Notes: generated by a model from the letters alone, not told the origin. Shown: positions 45,363 to 57,340, counted from the first letter of the stretch. The stretch: DNA of 64,000 nt from Polytrichum commune (GCA_950295325.1 OX485809.1:19670144-19734143); one strand, 5' to 3'. A program made the numbers and translations.

Positions 45363-48300
45363 ATGGCCATGGCTGCGGAACTGGCCCCCGGGTCTATCTG
45401 CGTCGCTGCAAAATTGCAGGTCCGGGAACCAGCAACAGGCTCAAGCAGCGCACTACGAGGGTTTTGTTCTTTTCGAACTCTTCGAGGTCTGCAGTTTGCG
45501 GGAAAGCTGGAGAATTTCTCGAAATATTCTGTGAGGCCCGTTCTTGTTGCGGCTGCTCGTGGTCGTGGCGGGGCCAAACCTGCTCGTATTGATGGTGTGA
45601 GTGGCCGACGTGGGTTTTCTCGTAAATTGTACACATTAAACTACATTTGAATGCATATTCTTCACGTAATGGAAGTAGCACTGGAGACCTTAGTTACTCC
45701 CCGACGTAATGAATGAATGTGGTTGTGAATTAGCCTGGTACCTTATAGTGTCTTAATAGACTGGACATAAACGTGTTGAATTTGACCGTAATATGTGGTA
45801 GTAGATTTTATCGAGGATGTAAGTTTTAATCATTCGGCAATTTTTGTGTGCAGAAAAATCGTGGCGGAACGAAGCCTGCTCACATTGCCGGAGTGAGTGT
45901 CTGAACTACGGTTTTTGCATACACATTCTTGACGGTGACGTTCAATTGCACCACAAGATCAATTCCAAATTCGAGCAACATTTTGAGAAAGTTGAAGCAA
46001 CATTTGTCCTTAATTTGTGCTGTTATTATGGCAGTTTGCAGTTTTTAGTTCGTCCGATTGCGTACAAGGTAGCAATTATGACAAGAGGATACTGAAAAAC
46101 CTGACCATTTTGTCTGTGGCATTAGATTCTACCACAGTGAGATGAGGATTTATTCATAATTATTATCTCGGAATCTTGTTGCGCAGAAAAACCGGAGAGA
46201 AATGGATGAAAATGATGCCGCCGAGGCTGCTCTGGAGGCTCTATTTTTGCAGCTGGAGAAGGATTTGGAGTCTGAGGGAGAAGATGATGACGATGATGGA
46301 GACATAACCGAGGAGGAAATGGCTGCTTTTGAGAAGCAATTGGAGGCAGCTCTTATGGGACTTGAATTGGACGATGACGAAGGTGATGATGATGAGGAAG
46401 AAGACGAAGAAACTTCTGCAGATGGGGAGCCTGGACTTGTAGATATGGTTATGACAGATGGTATTTATGGTCAGGCAGCAAATGGCAGCCACAAGCAGGA
46501 GGATGGAGTAGAAGAGGAAGAGGAAGAGGAAGAGGATGACGAAGAAGAGGATCAGAGAACAGTGCCTCTTGAGAAGTGGCAAATTCGAAGACTGGCTGCT
46601 GCGGTAGACCAAGGTCGCCGCCATGTGAATGTAAGTTTTGTTTTCAATACCCCCATGAGCTTTTAGGGGTTAAAGTGTGGATGTACAAAACTGAAGCAAA
46701 AATCTCTTCAAAACGTGTTCTAAACATGTGAAGCAAGCATGAATTTTCCAGATGAGGTTTTGTCAACCCTGAAATGCCCAAGCATTTTTATGTCCTTTGC
46801 ACTCGCTGTTAAGTGTTGGGTGCAAGACTCAAAAGCAAGACGACTTGAGTTTGGGCTGAAATTGCTTGCATCTACCTCTAGGATCCAAGCATCAGATGAT
46901 ATGGTTCAGCTCCATGTAGATTTTTGTAAATTAAGACTACTTGAATTCACCTCAATTTATGTTTCCATGAACACCGAGGAAAAAATCATAGGCACAATCA
47001 AAGTTTCATTAGTCTTGTGAGCTTTGAGGGTTTAGATTGTGGGATGTACAAAGCTGAAGTTAAGCTCAGAAGCAATTTTTGCACTAGCCTCTTGGCATGT
47101 CATCATTGCAGCTACATACATAGAAATTTAAAACACCTAAAGCTTCCAGGATTCCAGCCTTATTCTGCTAGATCTACAGTATGTCACAACTGATTAAAAA
47201 GAAAACGCTTTTCAAGTCAACCATTTGAATATTGCCAAAACCCTTCAATGTAATCAATCTTCAAACACAAGTATCCACTGCAACAAATATCGTGCTTTCT
47301 GTGCCTGTGAGACCAGAATGGAATGCAGGCAAGCATTATTGGTTCAAATAGGATACAGAAAACTGTTGGGTTATGGATGATGCATTTTATGAGTTCTTGG
47401 GTCTTGCAAGGACGTCCTCTACAGGCAGCTATATGTTGCATGTCTTTACTCAAGATAAAATCATGCATACCAGACATAGCTCATAGCCCTAGTTTCTTAT
47501 GCATTTTTTCTATTGTGGCAAAGACCTTTTTTTGGTGGGTGGAAACTATTGATATTGATGTTCTTGCTTTGGTCAGGTGAAGTCTCTAGCTGCAGAGCTT
47601 GGAATGGATCGAACAGACGTTCTGTTCTTTCTCAAGAACCCACCTCCTGAGCTTTTGCTTATGAGTGCCTCCTTTGAAGAAGAAGCTGCCAATAACGACA
47701 TACCTAGCAGATCAAAGCCACCAAAGGTGGTCACTCCTGAGAGGAATCAAGTGTCAAAGCCAGCCACCACAGAGGGAGGTCCACCAGGCCCTAAAAGTTG
47801 GCATAGCAATAAAAGATTGAGAAAGGAGCATGTAGCAACTTTTGAGCGAGTGTACCGCCAGACTCATCGACCATCGGTAAGTCTTTTAACAGTTGGTGTT
47901 TTTCCTACTGCACCTCATTCACTATTGGTCTCCCTTTAGGTTTTATTCACCCGAGGCATGCACGAGTAACTAGGCAACATCTTAAAGAGGAGAACTGGAT
48001 CAGAATGTTCAGAGTGGGAGACAAGTACACTAAATTGTCCTATTAGTGTGGGCCACAGTAATACTCTAGAGCTTACATCAATTCTCATATGAGACATAAT
48101 TCGGGCCACTTTAATTTCCAACCCATGCCAAATATTTAGTTTGAAATCACTGTGGGCCACATTAATTATTTTTCTAGGAAATTGATGTGGGTGACTATTT
48201 AATTTTATGCTGCTTTTGTCCTTGAACTACACCATTTATGGTTTTTAGTGTCACATACACTACCTCTGAATAGCCTGAACTAGATGCCTAGAGGCCTCAA

Positions 48301-49097
48301 AGTGTCATGCCTGCTTATTGCCAATATGAATCCTTTCATCAACATAAGTAACTCATTTAAGTGAAAAAATATCTTCATTATGACATTTAGAGTAGCACAT
48401 TGGGATACTTTAGATGTTAGTTTTGCATTTTAGTTTGCAAGGGGAAGATATTTTGGAGCATACTAATGGCAAGTGTTATGTGTTTATATTTTAGTATGCA
48501 AGAGGAAGATATTGTTGAGCATACTAATGGCAAGTATCATTTGTGTACACTTTAGTCAACTTGTAGACCATTGTGTAACATAGGCATGCACCTTATAACA
48601 CTATTGAACATACTCATGCCAAGATATTAGTAAGCGCACTTGAATGTCAAGTGTCATGAGGTGTTGTTAATCATCAGTGTAACCTAGCACATGCCTTAAA
48701 ATAGGATAAGTGACATTATTATGTATGTGACACTAATACCATAAATGGTGTAATACTGAAGGTGTCGGTGGGAGGTCTTCAGGGAGACTTAGGGGAACAC
48801 CTGAGGTCTTGGGCGCATGTTAATTTCACAATGACTAGACAAATAATGTGCCCTATAAATATTTCTGCATTAATTTCTCACCCACACTAATAGGACTGTT
48901 AGTGTAGCTGTGGGATGCTCTATGTTGGTGTGCAGTTTGCTGAATGAAAGTTGTTATTTATGATGCAGAATGCGATGATTGAGAATCTGGTTGTGCTCAC
49001 ACATGTTCCTCGCAAGAAGATTGTGCAATGGTTTGACGACCGAAGGTTGCAGAATGAGTCCAAGAAATCTTCGTTCGATGCTGCTCCCGAGATGTGA
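45363..49097 (+). CDS. OCP3: OCP3-like homeodomain protein, 5 exons
   Basis: Exons 45363-45596, 45854-45892, 46187-46630, 47577-47876 and 48969-49097 join in phase 0 throughout to 381 codons plus stop. Order: basic, Ala-rich N-terminus possibly acting as a plastid transit peptide; acidic region at about residues 94-205 with long Glu/Asp runs; a conserved helical segment (WQIRRLAAAVDQGRRHV, AAELGMDRTDVLFFLKNPPP); and a C-terminal homeodomain at about 314-372 split by intron 4 (RLRKEHVATFERVYRQTHRP / IVQWFDDRR). This architecture matches Arabidopsis OCP3, a regulator of defence-callose and jasmonate/abscisic-acid responses. The canonical homeodomain Asn51 is Asp here (WFDDRR), as I recall for OCP3 itself (WFEDKR). 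Exon 2 (39 nt) repeats the end of exon 1. Intron 4 holds an 860-bp inverted-repeat element. The gene appears intact. Confidence 0.87.
45555..45905 (+). repeat. Exon duplication in the OCP3-like gene
   Basis: The end of exon 1 (CGTGGCGGGGCCAAACCTGC, then TCGTATTGATGGT|GTGAGT) and the whole of exon 2 (CGTGGCGGAACGAAGCCTGC, then TCACATTGCCGGA|GTGAGT) are copies 296 bp apart, giving peptides RGGAKPARIDG and RGGTKPAHIAG. The sequence before exon 2 (…TGTGTGCAG|AAAAATCG) also resembles that before exon 3 (…TTGCGCAG|AAAAACCG). Confidence 0.82.
48037..48896. mobile_element. Inverted-repeat element in intron 4 of the OCP3-like gene
   Basis: The ends GTCCTATTAGTGTGGG and CCCACACTAATAGGAC are a perfect 16-bp inverted pair 860 bp apart. 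A second inner pair (CACCATTTATGG…TTAGTGTCACATAC and GTATGTGACACTAATACCATAAATGGTG) is also inverted. A local tandem duplication of about 65 bp (GCAAG(G/A)GGAAGATAT, GAGCATACTAATGGCAAGT) lies at about 48430-48555. There is no ORF; it is a non-autonomous DNA element, class uncertain. Confidence 0.7.
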
Positions 49098-51109
49098 TTC
49101 AACTACTGGCCTGAGGGTTGTACTATACAAATATTACACCATCTGGATGCTACAAGATCTGTAACACAAATCTTCTGCCAAAAGGTAGAGAAAACAACAG
49201 TTTGTTCCAGACTGCAGCATGCCCTGCTCCCACTCAATTACATTGAATTATAGAGCATTTTTAGACATCCTCAAGGAGGTGATACTGAAACAGGTTGAGG
49301 TTTAAACAGGTTTTAGTTTTTCCTGGTGAGGCCCAAGTACACATCAGGTGTATTTGTGAACACACAAGCTTTAGAGCCTTGTGTGCTGTTACCTGTGATC
49401 TGCAGGCTGAAAATAATTATTTCCTGCCAGCAGTCCATGGCACAAAAGGGCAGCACAAAGAGAGAGTTGGGTAGCATTTATTATGCAATCAAGGTCATTG
49501 TTCACAATTTCTTAATGGTAACAACCAGCACCTTACAGTTATCAACTTGATATCCTCAGGTGAAGGGCAGTTTTTTGGCCATTTTCATCCGTAATAATTT
49601 ACACTTTTGTACACTTATATCTACATGGATTTATGATCTTCCTTGCTGATGTGGAAAGTGCTATTTGAAAATCTTGCCACTCTTTTTGAAGTAGACCCCA
49701 GTTTGAGCTGGCTGCCATACAAGTTTTGACAGGGTCTGTTCAAGTCAGCAAATCGTATGATTTCATGTTTGGTTGAATCTTGGACCTAGTTTTCACATTG
49801 TTCCATTGGGTAGCTTTGGTCCTGGTATACAATTACTTGGAAGTATCCTACAAAGCCATATAGTTGTTGATGAATGATTTCAAACACATGTTTCTGCTAC
49901 AAGGAAGCTCCATGGAAGGCATTGTGGATACTTTGAGTGGTAATAAGGCCTAGGTAATACATGCTAGAACTTAATGGATAAGGTTTGATGAAGCTTAATG
50001 AAACTTCAATGGAAGCTCAATGGAAGTTCCATGAAAGCTCAATGAAATTTCCAATTCAATATGGAAAGAGCTAGTAATTATAATATTTACTTTTTAAATG
50101 TCATTTTAGTACAGAGCCTCTCATGGCAAAGCCACATTCCCTTGATGTACATAAATGCAAAGTGTGAATGAAATGTTGACCTTGAGACCTTTGAGTGGCT
50201 TAAATATATGTGGCATCCTTCTTTTGTGCATGAACACATAGACAACACCCGCATGCATGCAGATATGAATATTGTAACTTTGGATGGACAAGTAACAATT
50301 GTTCATCAGCATGTGCTTGTGAATATTCCCCCCTATTTCTATCATAAGTTCAACATGGTACCCATTATAATGGAGTGTAATGGCACCCAAAAAAGAAAAA
50401 GAAAAAGGCATCGATGAACATAGCACATCAGACATTTTTAAGTAAACTCTATGAGTGTAGTTGCTGTGATTCCTACGAGTCATGCATCTGCAATCTTGGG
50501 CTTTTCGACTCCAGATTATGAGCTGGCCTATCATTGATTTTATGCCACCTTCAAGATTGTGATTTTTATATCGGCCTTGAGGAGCAAGAGAATATTGGTT
50601 GTAGTTGGTGCTGTGGTGTGCACCTTCTCTTGTGTAACAAGGCTGGTTCAATCTCAAGGGTTATACTCTTCATTGGAAGCCTAAATAACATGCATGGGTC
50701 GTTATGAGATCAAGCCCTCTATATACGAGAAGTTTGTAGAGAAAAACAAGTGTATACGTATTAATGGCATGCTAGATTATGGACTCATGTATTTATATTA
50801 AGTTTTTCAGTGTAAGGTGATAAATGCCTCCACTACATATACAATATATAAATCTCAAATTAAATAATCATTTATTACATATAAAATGCACTTTCACTTT
50901 CCAATAAGAAAGTCATTGAACATATTTTCATCCATAGCATGGAATCAACAATTGCATCAAGCAAACAAAGATGAGAGCATAATAAGTTAGCCACAATTCA
51001 GAGAGCAAAACTCAAGGGAGCTTATCAACGCTTCATGAACCTCCAATTTGTAAAAACCTAGAACCCAAATGCAAACCCCAACAAAAATGAACAAGATAGT
51101 CATTGAGGA
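49098..51109. other. OCP3-like 3' flank and intergenic DNA
   Basis: The first few hundred bases are probably 3' UTR. The 178-residue minus frame at 50121-50657 has no recognisable domain and overlaps an opposite frame, so I do not call it. Otherwise AT-rich and featureless. Confidence 0.45.
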
Positions 51110-52480
51110 CATCATTGTTCATTGTACATCTACCTTTACTTCAACATTCTCAAGAACGTGTATGAAACCCCGAGTGGGCCTTGCATAGTTGTGCTAATCA
51201 ATAGATTTGTTCATAAGAGGAAACTAGACAATGTTTCTATGGACGCGTACTTGACCTAGGTAAAGGAGATGGTAGACTCTCTTCAGGAGGCACATGTGGA
51301 AATTCCAGTGCCATTGATTGTATACATGACAACTCAGAACTTACCTCTTGAGTATGAGATCTTCAAGAGAAATATTTTGGATGGAGATAACCTGCCAGAC
51401 TACGAGACGATGGAGGCCAAGCTGATTGCAGCAGAGATGCCGATGGGCACGGGAAAAATAGAGCAATCTAGCGAAGCCTTCACAATGCAGAAAGGAGGAT
51501 TTCGTAATCCTACAACACACATCTCTCAACTCTGGAACTCGCAACAATTCCAGCCTCATTAACCCAACACCGGCAACGCATGGCACTTCCGTGACCACGG
51601 CGATTCGGCCAACACCATAATTATGGTCAACATCACAGTTTTCAACAGTCCCCACATCTCACACCACTTCCACAAGCAACGTTCCCGAATCAAGCCCTGA
51701 GCCGCCCTAGCACTACTAATTCCTACCACACGAGATTCAGATCTTGGGGCCCTCATCAATCATGATTGAATTGTTGTTGTGACTATTGCGGGGAGGAGGG
51801 CCATCTCCAAAAGAGAATGCGACATCAAAGCCCACACTGGCAGGGCCAGGGACTGGGAGCATCGGCTTCAGGAGAGGAAAGCTTTGGAGGGCATGTTCAC
51901 CGACTTGAGTTGGAATGTCAGCACGACAATGACCTTCCACACGAGAACTCTCCAAACGATCAGGTCGATGCATACAATGTTGTAGATGCTTGCTTCTTTG
52001 TAGCTGGAAGTAAATTCCTTGGAGCCAGAGCATCAAGTGTCAGGGTACCTTGATTCCGGCCCTTCCAACCACATCGCCAATAACAAGTCTGTCTTCTCCG
52101 CACTTTTCCCCGCCTCTGATCACAAAACTAGGTCAGTGGGGGGTCGAGGTCATGCTGTCACTGGCATTGAAATGCATTCATGATGTTGAATACTGGTGAA
52201 ACAATGACTGTCCAAGACGTTTTGTTTTCGCCCGGTATCATTAAGAGTCTAATATCTGCAAGATACAGTATATAGCTAACAAAAATCTTAGCCTTGAATT
52301 CGTTTCTGAATATTGCTATATTAGAAAGTGCGACACTGGTCAGCTTGTGGCAATGGCTCCTCATGACCCATCCAATGGACTTTATCAACCGGATGTGGAG
52401 ACAATGCTTACTGAAATCGCAACCAACATGGTGCAGAAAAATGGTTCTCCAATAAGACATTTACCACAAACTTCCTAACC
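51110..52480 (+). pseudogene. Degenerate Copia retrotransposon: gag and protease
   Basis: In shifting frames with several stops the plus strand encodes a Copia gag (…YETPSGP…, NRFVHKRKLD, DAYLT, VKEMVDSLQEAHVEIP, LPLEYEIFKRNILDGD, LPDYETMEAKLIAAEMPMGT), a zinc knuckle with its last Cys lost (CDYCGEEGHLQKRMRHQ) near 51772, and the protease (YLDSGPSNHIANNKSVFS, HAVTGI, MLNTGETMTVQDVLFSPGII) near 52045-52250. It stops being recognisable after …GLYQPDVETMLTE. There is no integrase, RT or LTR adjacent; it is a dead fragment. Confidence 0.8.
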
Positions 52481-52494
52481 ACTTTCGAACCTCA

Positions 52495-53125
52495 CAAACC
52501 ATGGATGCACAAATCACACAACTTCTCAAATTTGGATTTGCCCAATACATGGACAACTATTAAAAAAAAAAAATTTTAAACCTCTTCTAGCCAATTGCAC
52601 ACTATGTCAAAATAACAAGGATACATGGTCACACCTATTCTCTTCATGCAACAGTAAATTCTTAAAAGCCTTAAGAATCACAAGACACAATGCCATTGCC
52701 CATCAACTCACTAACCTACTATAATCAAGCATACACACCAGACACCTCGCACTTATGAACACCAATAACCAACATGACATTCACAAAGACAACACCAACC
52801 CACCATGGATACTAAGTAGTTCATGCAACCTCCCACAATGTGAATACCTAGCAAAACTTAGACCAAATGTTGTATACATACAAGACACCGCATACAACCA
52901 CGGAGGCCTACTAATACCATACCATACCTAACCATCCAAATCTTTGAATTTCCCTTCACACATGATAGATTTCTTGACCGTTGAGCCATACAAACGAATG
53001 CAAATAAGTGTAACCCATTAATAGATGCAACAAGAACACAAGGCTGGAAACAATGTCCGGGGAGATTTTCGGGCATAATCAGTCCATATCCTAGTGTTTC
53101 CAAGCCCAACCGGTTGCATGTGAAA
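52495..53125 (+). pseudogene. C-terminal part of a LINE with restriction-like endonuclease
   Basis: Readable pieces in order: LLKFGFAQYMDN; a CX2CX8HX4C knuckle (CTLCQNNKDTWSHLFSSC); a following RHNAIAHQL; PPWILSSSCNLPQCEY then LRPNVVYIQ; FEFPFTHDRFLD; and NPLIDATRTQGWKQ with GIISPYPSVSKPNRLHV. The knuckle followed by RHN and an (R/K)PD-like motif is the layout of non-LTR elements whose endonuclease is C-terminal and restriction-enzyme-like (R2/Dualen/Utopia groups), rather than apurinic-type LINEs. Several stops and frame changes show it is dead. Related 3' ends occur at 10.3 and 62.1 kb. Confidence 0.6.
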
Positions 53126-54180
53126 GTAAGTCTTCAAAATAGTGTGAATTGTCAGTTAATTATTGTGATGTAACCTAATTGCACATATCAGTTTAACATC
53201 CAATGGCACATGTGAGCATATGTGGGGTCTGTGGAATAACAACCCTCCCAGATAAGTTTCTAAGGCTTCCATTAAAATTTAAGTTCCCAAGAGGATGTCA
53301 TCTTCCATCATTGTGGATGCCAGTGTCCCATGAAAAATAGGGCTCTCAAAAATATCATGTTACATCATATTGTCAAAGTAAAAAGGTTGGTTGCCAGCAT
53401 CATACTATCATAGTATTAAGGACTGTACTATATGTTAAAATGGAGGCCTAGATAAAATTGGAGCATAGGACATTTGCTAAGTGAGATGGATGCGTCTAAA
53501 TATGTTTGCCTTCAGAAACTTCAGGTGTTGGGCATTAATTTCTGCCTCATAGTAATCACGTCCCTGACAACATTAGTTAATATGCATTTCATGATGTTTT
53601 CATCAGAGGTTCATCACTATTCTTACCAGCCTAAGCACATCTCCACAAGAAAAATACATTTCAGAACATTAAAGTAAAGTTTGATAGTTAATTCCACTAG
53701 TTAAAAATTGTAACTAACTTGCCTCTACAGGTCTGCCTAATTCATCCCAACTTAATCTCACTAGAACAATTCGATGTCTCTGATGTAGATTCCGGGGTCA
53801 GAGCAACCAAAAGAGAGACTTCCATGCTACAAAAGGTTCCTGACGTTTTCACCAGCAACTTACATGGGTGCCACAAATTCTTGGCTCTCAAAGTTCTTAG
53901 ACTAGGTCGGGTTCAGTGGGAATCAAAACACCACATACAGGGCTCAACACTCTTTTGCGGTGCTTGAGACACCACAGAAACTTACCTCAAGGGTTCAGGA
54001 ACAAAGGAAACAGAGCTAGTCAGTATAAAGATTGTGACAGGATATTCTCCTAAATCTGTGGCATTCTATGTGTGGAAGTGAAAATTTCAAGGCTGATCCT
54101 ATCCTGACCCCCACTCAAGTCTCTGCTGAGTCACAAAAGGCATGATCTGAGACGGGACTTCTATACTTGCATATGAGAAG
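53126..54180. other. No recognisable gene
   Basis: 3' flank of the minus-strand SCI1-like gene and intergenic DNA. The frame at 53719-53967 is unsupported. Confidence 0.4.
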
Positions 54181-57100
54181 TTAATTATCCCGTTTGGGGA
54201 TTACAATTTTTCCACCTTGCATGTTGACCATGGCTTTAAATTGATTCATAGCAGCTGCCTCCCTCTCTTCAAATGCAGATCGTTTCTCCATGTACACTTC
54301 TGCCTTTGCTGATGCTTTCTTATCTCTCCATGCCCGCTCTCTAGCCAACCTGCCACATGAGTCCCCCCAGACAAATGTCAACTCCCTCTCAATCTTCTGA
54401 AGATTAAAAAGATGTCAAATATGTCTATAAGATACCTACACAGTGTATATGATCACCAGCGTCCATCCAGCAGTTGATATTCTAATATGCAGTAAAATTG
54501 CACGCATTTTCGTATGAAACCCTTAAAAGGATATCTGCACAGTCCATAACAGAATGCAGAGACCCAACCACTGCATGTGGGCTCCTTGTTGCAAGAGTGG
54601 AAATTGAAGTAATGATAGTTAAATATTGGTCATCTTCAGCTTGCAAACAATTATGTAATAAGTTGAGGAAGTGAATTCTTGCAGCAGAAATCATACCGTT
54701 GTTGGAAGTCATCTCCTCCCCCCATCACATCTTTCTCCTTCAGAAGCTCTGGACTATCTTCACGAGCCCGGGCCTGTTCACGTCGAAGAGCTTTCTTTTC
54801 CAACATTGCTTCACGCCCAGTAGCTTTTGGAAGCAGTTCATCCATCACAACATCTTGTTCTTTATGATACTTCTTCCTGTCTAGCTTTTGTAACTTCTTC
54901 TCTTGAATAATGTCATCTTCATCCTTACCTGCAAGTAACAGAGAGAGACAGTTCAGCTTAAGAGGCAGAACTTTATAAATGATGATAATGTCTACTTTAC
55001 AAAGGAACAGGTATCCCACATTGTAAAATGGCAAAGCAATTAAATCTGCAGCAATGTGATGTTCACAGGACATACACGCTTATAAGCATGTATTAAGAAT
55101 CAGGAGACCTTTAATGAAGTAGCACTGAACTTATAAGGCAGACTATTCACAGGAGACCTTCTCACATAGTGCAATGTGAAATACAATAACTGATGACTTC
55201 ATTCTTAGAAGACAAATTGGCTCAATCCAAGGACACAGTTAAGTCACTAGAGCCAAACAAAAGAGCACACAAATTGTGAAGCAACCTCAAAATCTCACCA
55301 AGAACAGCATTCTCATCACGATTCAGTTTGATGCCCCACTTGTGAGATGTACGTGGGGCTGCTGCAATGCCCTGGTAGTATTTGGCACTCAATTTACCCG
55401 CATTCCAAATCTCCACAAATTTAACAAACAACTTGTGCGTTTCTTCTGAGTTCAAGCTGGAGAAGAAGAGACCTTTGGCCTCCTTCAGCCACATTGCAAA
55501 CTCGTTGCTTTTCTCAAAATAATTTTCCTCAGATATATTATCAACCTATCCACACAACCAACAACAGAAGTCAGTAGAGTATTCAACATGCTCAAAATAC
55601 ATAAAATCCTTGGCTTAGATTGATTGGCACCAGAAGCTTGGTATCAACAAAATGGCAAAAACAAAGGTTTTGATGATCCTCTCTTTCAATAAGATCAATA
55701 CTACATGTAGTTTTTAACAGAGACTTGTGTGTGTGCAATGCTGAGATTGAAATGTGAGCCGTGAATTTTGAGAACAAACCTTCAATCCAGCAGGTGCAGG
55801 CTCCATGGGGACAATCTTATTTTCTGATTTATGCTCTGCACAAAAACAGGCAATATCTGAATGTACAGTAGTCCAATTTTGAGCACATCCTGCTGGAAGG
55901 AATGTTCAAAGCTAACACCAAGACTATTCACTACTACTACTTAATATAAACTCTCAGTCAAACTGCACCCAAATAAAATAGAAAAATCAACCATCAAACC
56001 CAGTCATAGTAAAGAGATGAAAAGTGTCACAACTGCTATGTACAAGAATTGTCTTTGGTGATGTAGCAAATGAGAGACATTCATACTTCTTAGGAGCTTC
56101 TTGGCCTCCTTTAGCAAACGCCTCTTTTTCCGAGCATCGCTGTCATCCAAATCTGAACTTTCATCACTCGAGTGCTTTGTTCTGTGCTGCTTCTTTTTCT
56201 CATCTTTGGATTTTCTATGTTCATCCTTGGACGACTTCTCTCTGTGGCTCTTATGTTTGTGAGACTTCTTTTCTTTATATTTGGCTTTCCTCTTCTTCTG
56301 CTCCCGCCGCCTCCTCTCCTCATCAGTGCTTTCCTCATCTTTTAAGAGTGCAACACAGCTGACGCATGAGTGTTATTAGAAAATCATGGAATTCTCAGCA
56401 ATCCGCAGTGAGAAAACAAGAAGTCTACCTAGTTGTGTTGTCTAGGTGGTAAACTATCCATTTCCAGTTTTTTTTTCATTGTTGATGATTACAAGAGGTA
56501 GAAAATGCTGAAAATGCCAACAAGTATCAGGTCCTGATGAAGCAACTTGGAAGTAGTACTCAGAGCTGAATATCACACTACTTCCAATTTGCTTCATCAC
56601 AACCACAGGCTTGGTACGCCATTGAATGAGACTCAAAGAAAATGGAGGAAGTTCATGCTCCAGGACATAAACCCCAAAAAATGTAGATAGAACCGAATTC
56701 ATCAGTAAGCTGACCTAACCTAACAGAGAGAGGAGGGATTTTACCATACAAGCAACTCATTGACCTGCACCTGAAGAGCTGACATCGTCGAGGACACAGG
56801 ACCAATGCACCCCACATGTCCGCCTGTGTCTACTAAATTACATCATGACAATGCCGACAAGAATGATGAGGTTGTGATGTAGAAAATTGGAAGTAATACT
56901 CAGAGCTGTAACTCACACTACTTCCAATTTGATTCATCACAACCGCGAGTTTGTTACAGCCATTGAATTAGGAGAATAAGAGTTAGAGAAAACAAAGGAA
57001 GGTCATGCTCCACGTCATAAACCTCAGAAATCGTAGATAAACCCTAATTCATCAGTAAGGCCACACAAGCTGCACCTGAAGAGCTGGCGTCGTCCGAGGA

Positions 57101-57340
57101 CACGGGAGATACTTCACGAGGAGCTCGTTCTCGATGCTTTAGATCTACATCCCTCCCTTGAACCCGAGCATCCCTCTCCTTGTCGCCACCCTCTCGCTCT
57201 CGCTCCCGCTCTATGTGCCGTCCCACACGACCACCATCTTCACGTTCTCGCTCCCTCTCCCAATCTCTATCTCTTCCTTTGTCCCTATCCCTATCCCTAT
57301 CCCCATCCCTGTCTCTGTGCCGCTCTCGCTCCTTTCCCAT
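54181..57340 (-). CDS. SCI1-like Arg/Lys-rich nuclear protein, 6 exons
   Basis: Exons (minus) 57340-57076, 56338-56087, 55835-55780, 55545-55299, 54928-54697 and 54349-54181 join in frame to 406 codons plus stop. The N-terminal 90 residues are Arg/Asp/Glu dipeptide repeats (RDRDGDRDRDRD), like SR-related nuclear proteins. Residues about 90-172 form a Lys/His/Ser-rich nuclear-localisation region. Then comes the SCI1 core (EENYFEKSNEFAMWLKE, KLFVKFVEIWNAGKL, KYYQGIAAAPRTSHKWGIK) and a C-terminal segment (LPKATGREAMLEKKALRR, MGGGDDFQQR, AAAMNQFKAMV) that resembles the fungal HEL117-type conserved tail. Tobacco SCI1, a nuclear stigma/style cell-cycle inhibitor, is only about 150 aa, so this is a longer relative; cell-cycle function here is inference. 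Start ATG 57340 was chosen because the longer frame begins at TTG. The exon 1 end is duplicated in intron 1. Confidence 0.82.
56480..57106 (-). repeat. Tandem duplication covering the exon 1 end and 5' splice site of the SCI1-like gene
   Basis: Two diverged units, about 56480-56803 and 56845-57106, share (plus strand) TACTCAGAGCTG, CACACTACTTCCAATTTG, TTCATCACAACC, GGTCATGCTCCA-like, TTCATCAGTAAG and TGCACCTGAAGAGCTG with CGTCG and GAGGACAC. The last block is the exon 1 end plus the donor (…AGCTCTTCAG|GTGCA on minus). Offsets are 305 bp at the donor and 340 bp further into the intron. Confidence 0.85.

Noticed and set aside
46241-46624. 127-residue minus-strand ORF
   Set aside because: Complement of the Glu/Asp-rich acidic region of the OCP3-like exon 3, which yields Phe/Leu/Ile runs that mimic membrane segments.
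50121-50657. 178-residue minus-strand ORF
   Set aside because: Longest frame in its region, but no known motif, no splice partners and an opposing frame of similar quality.
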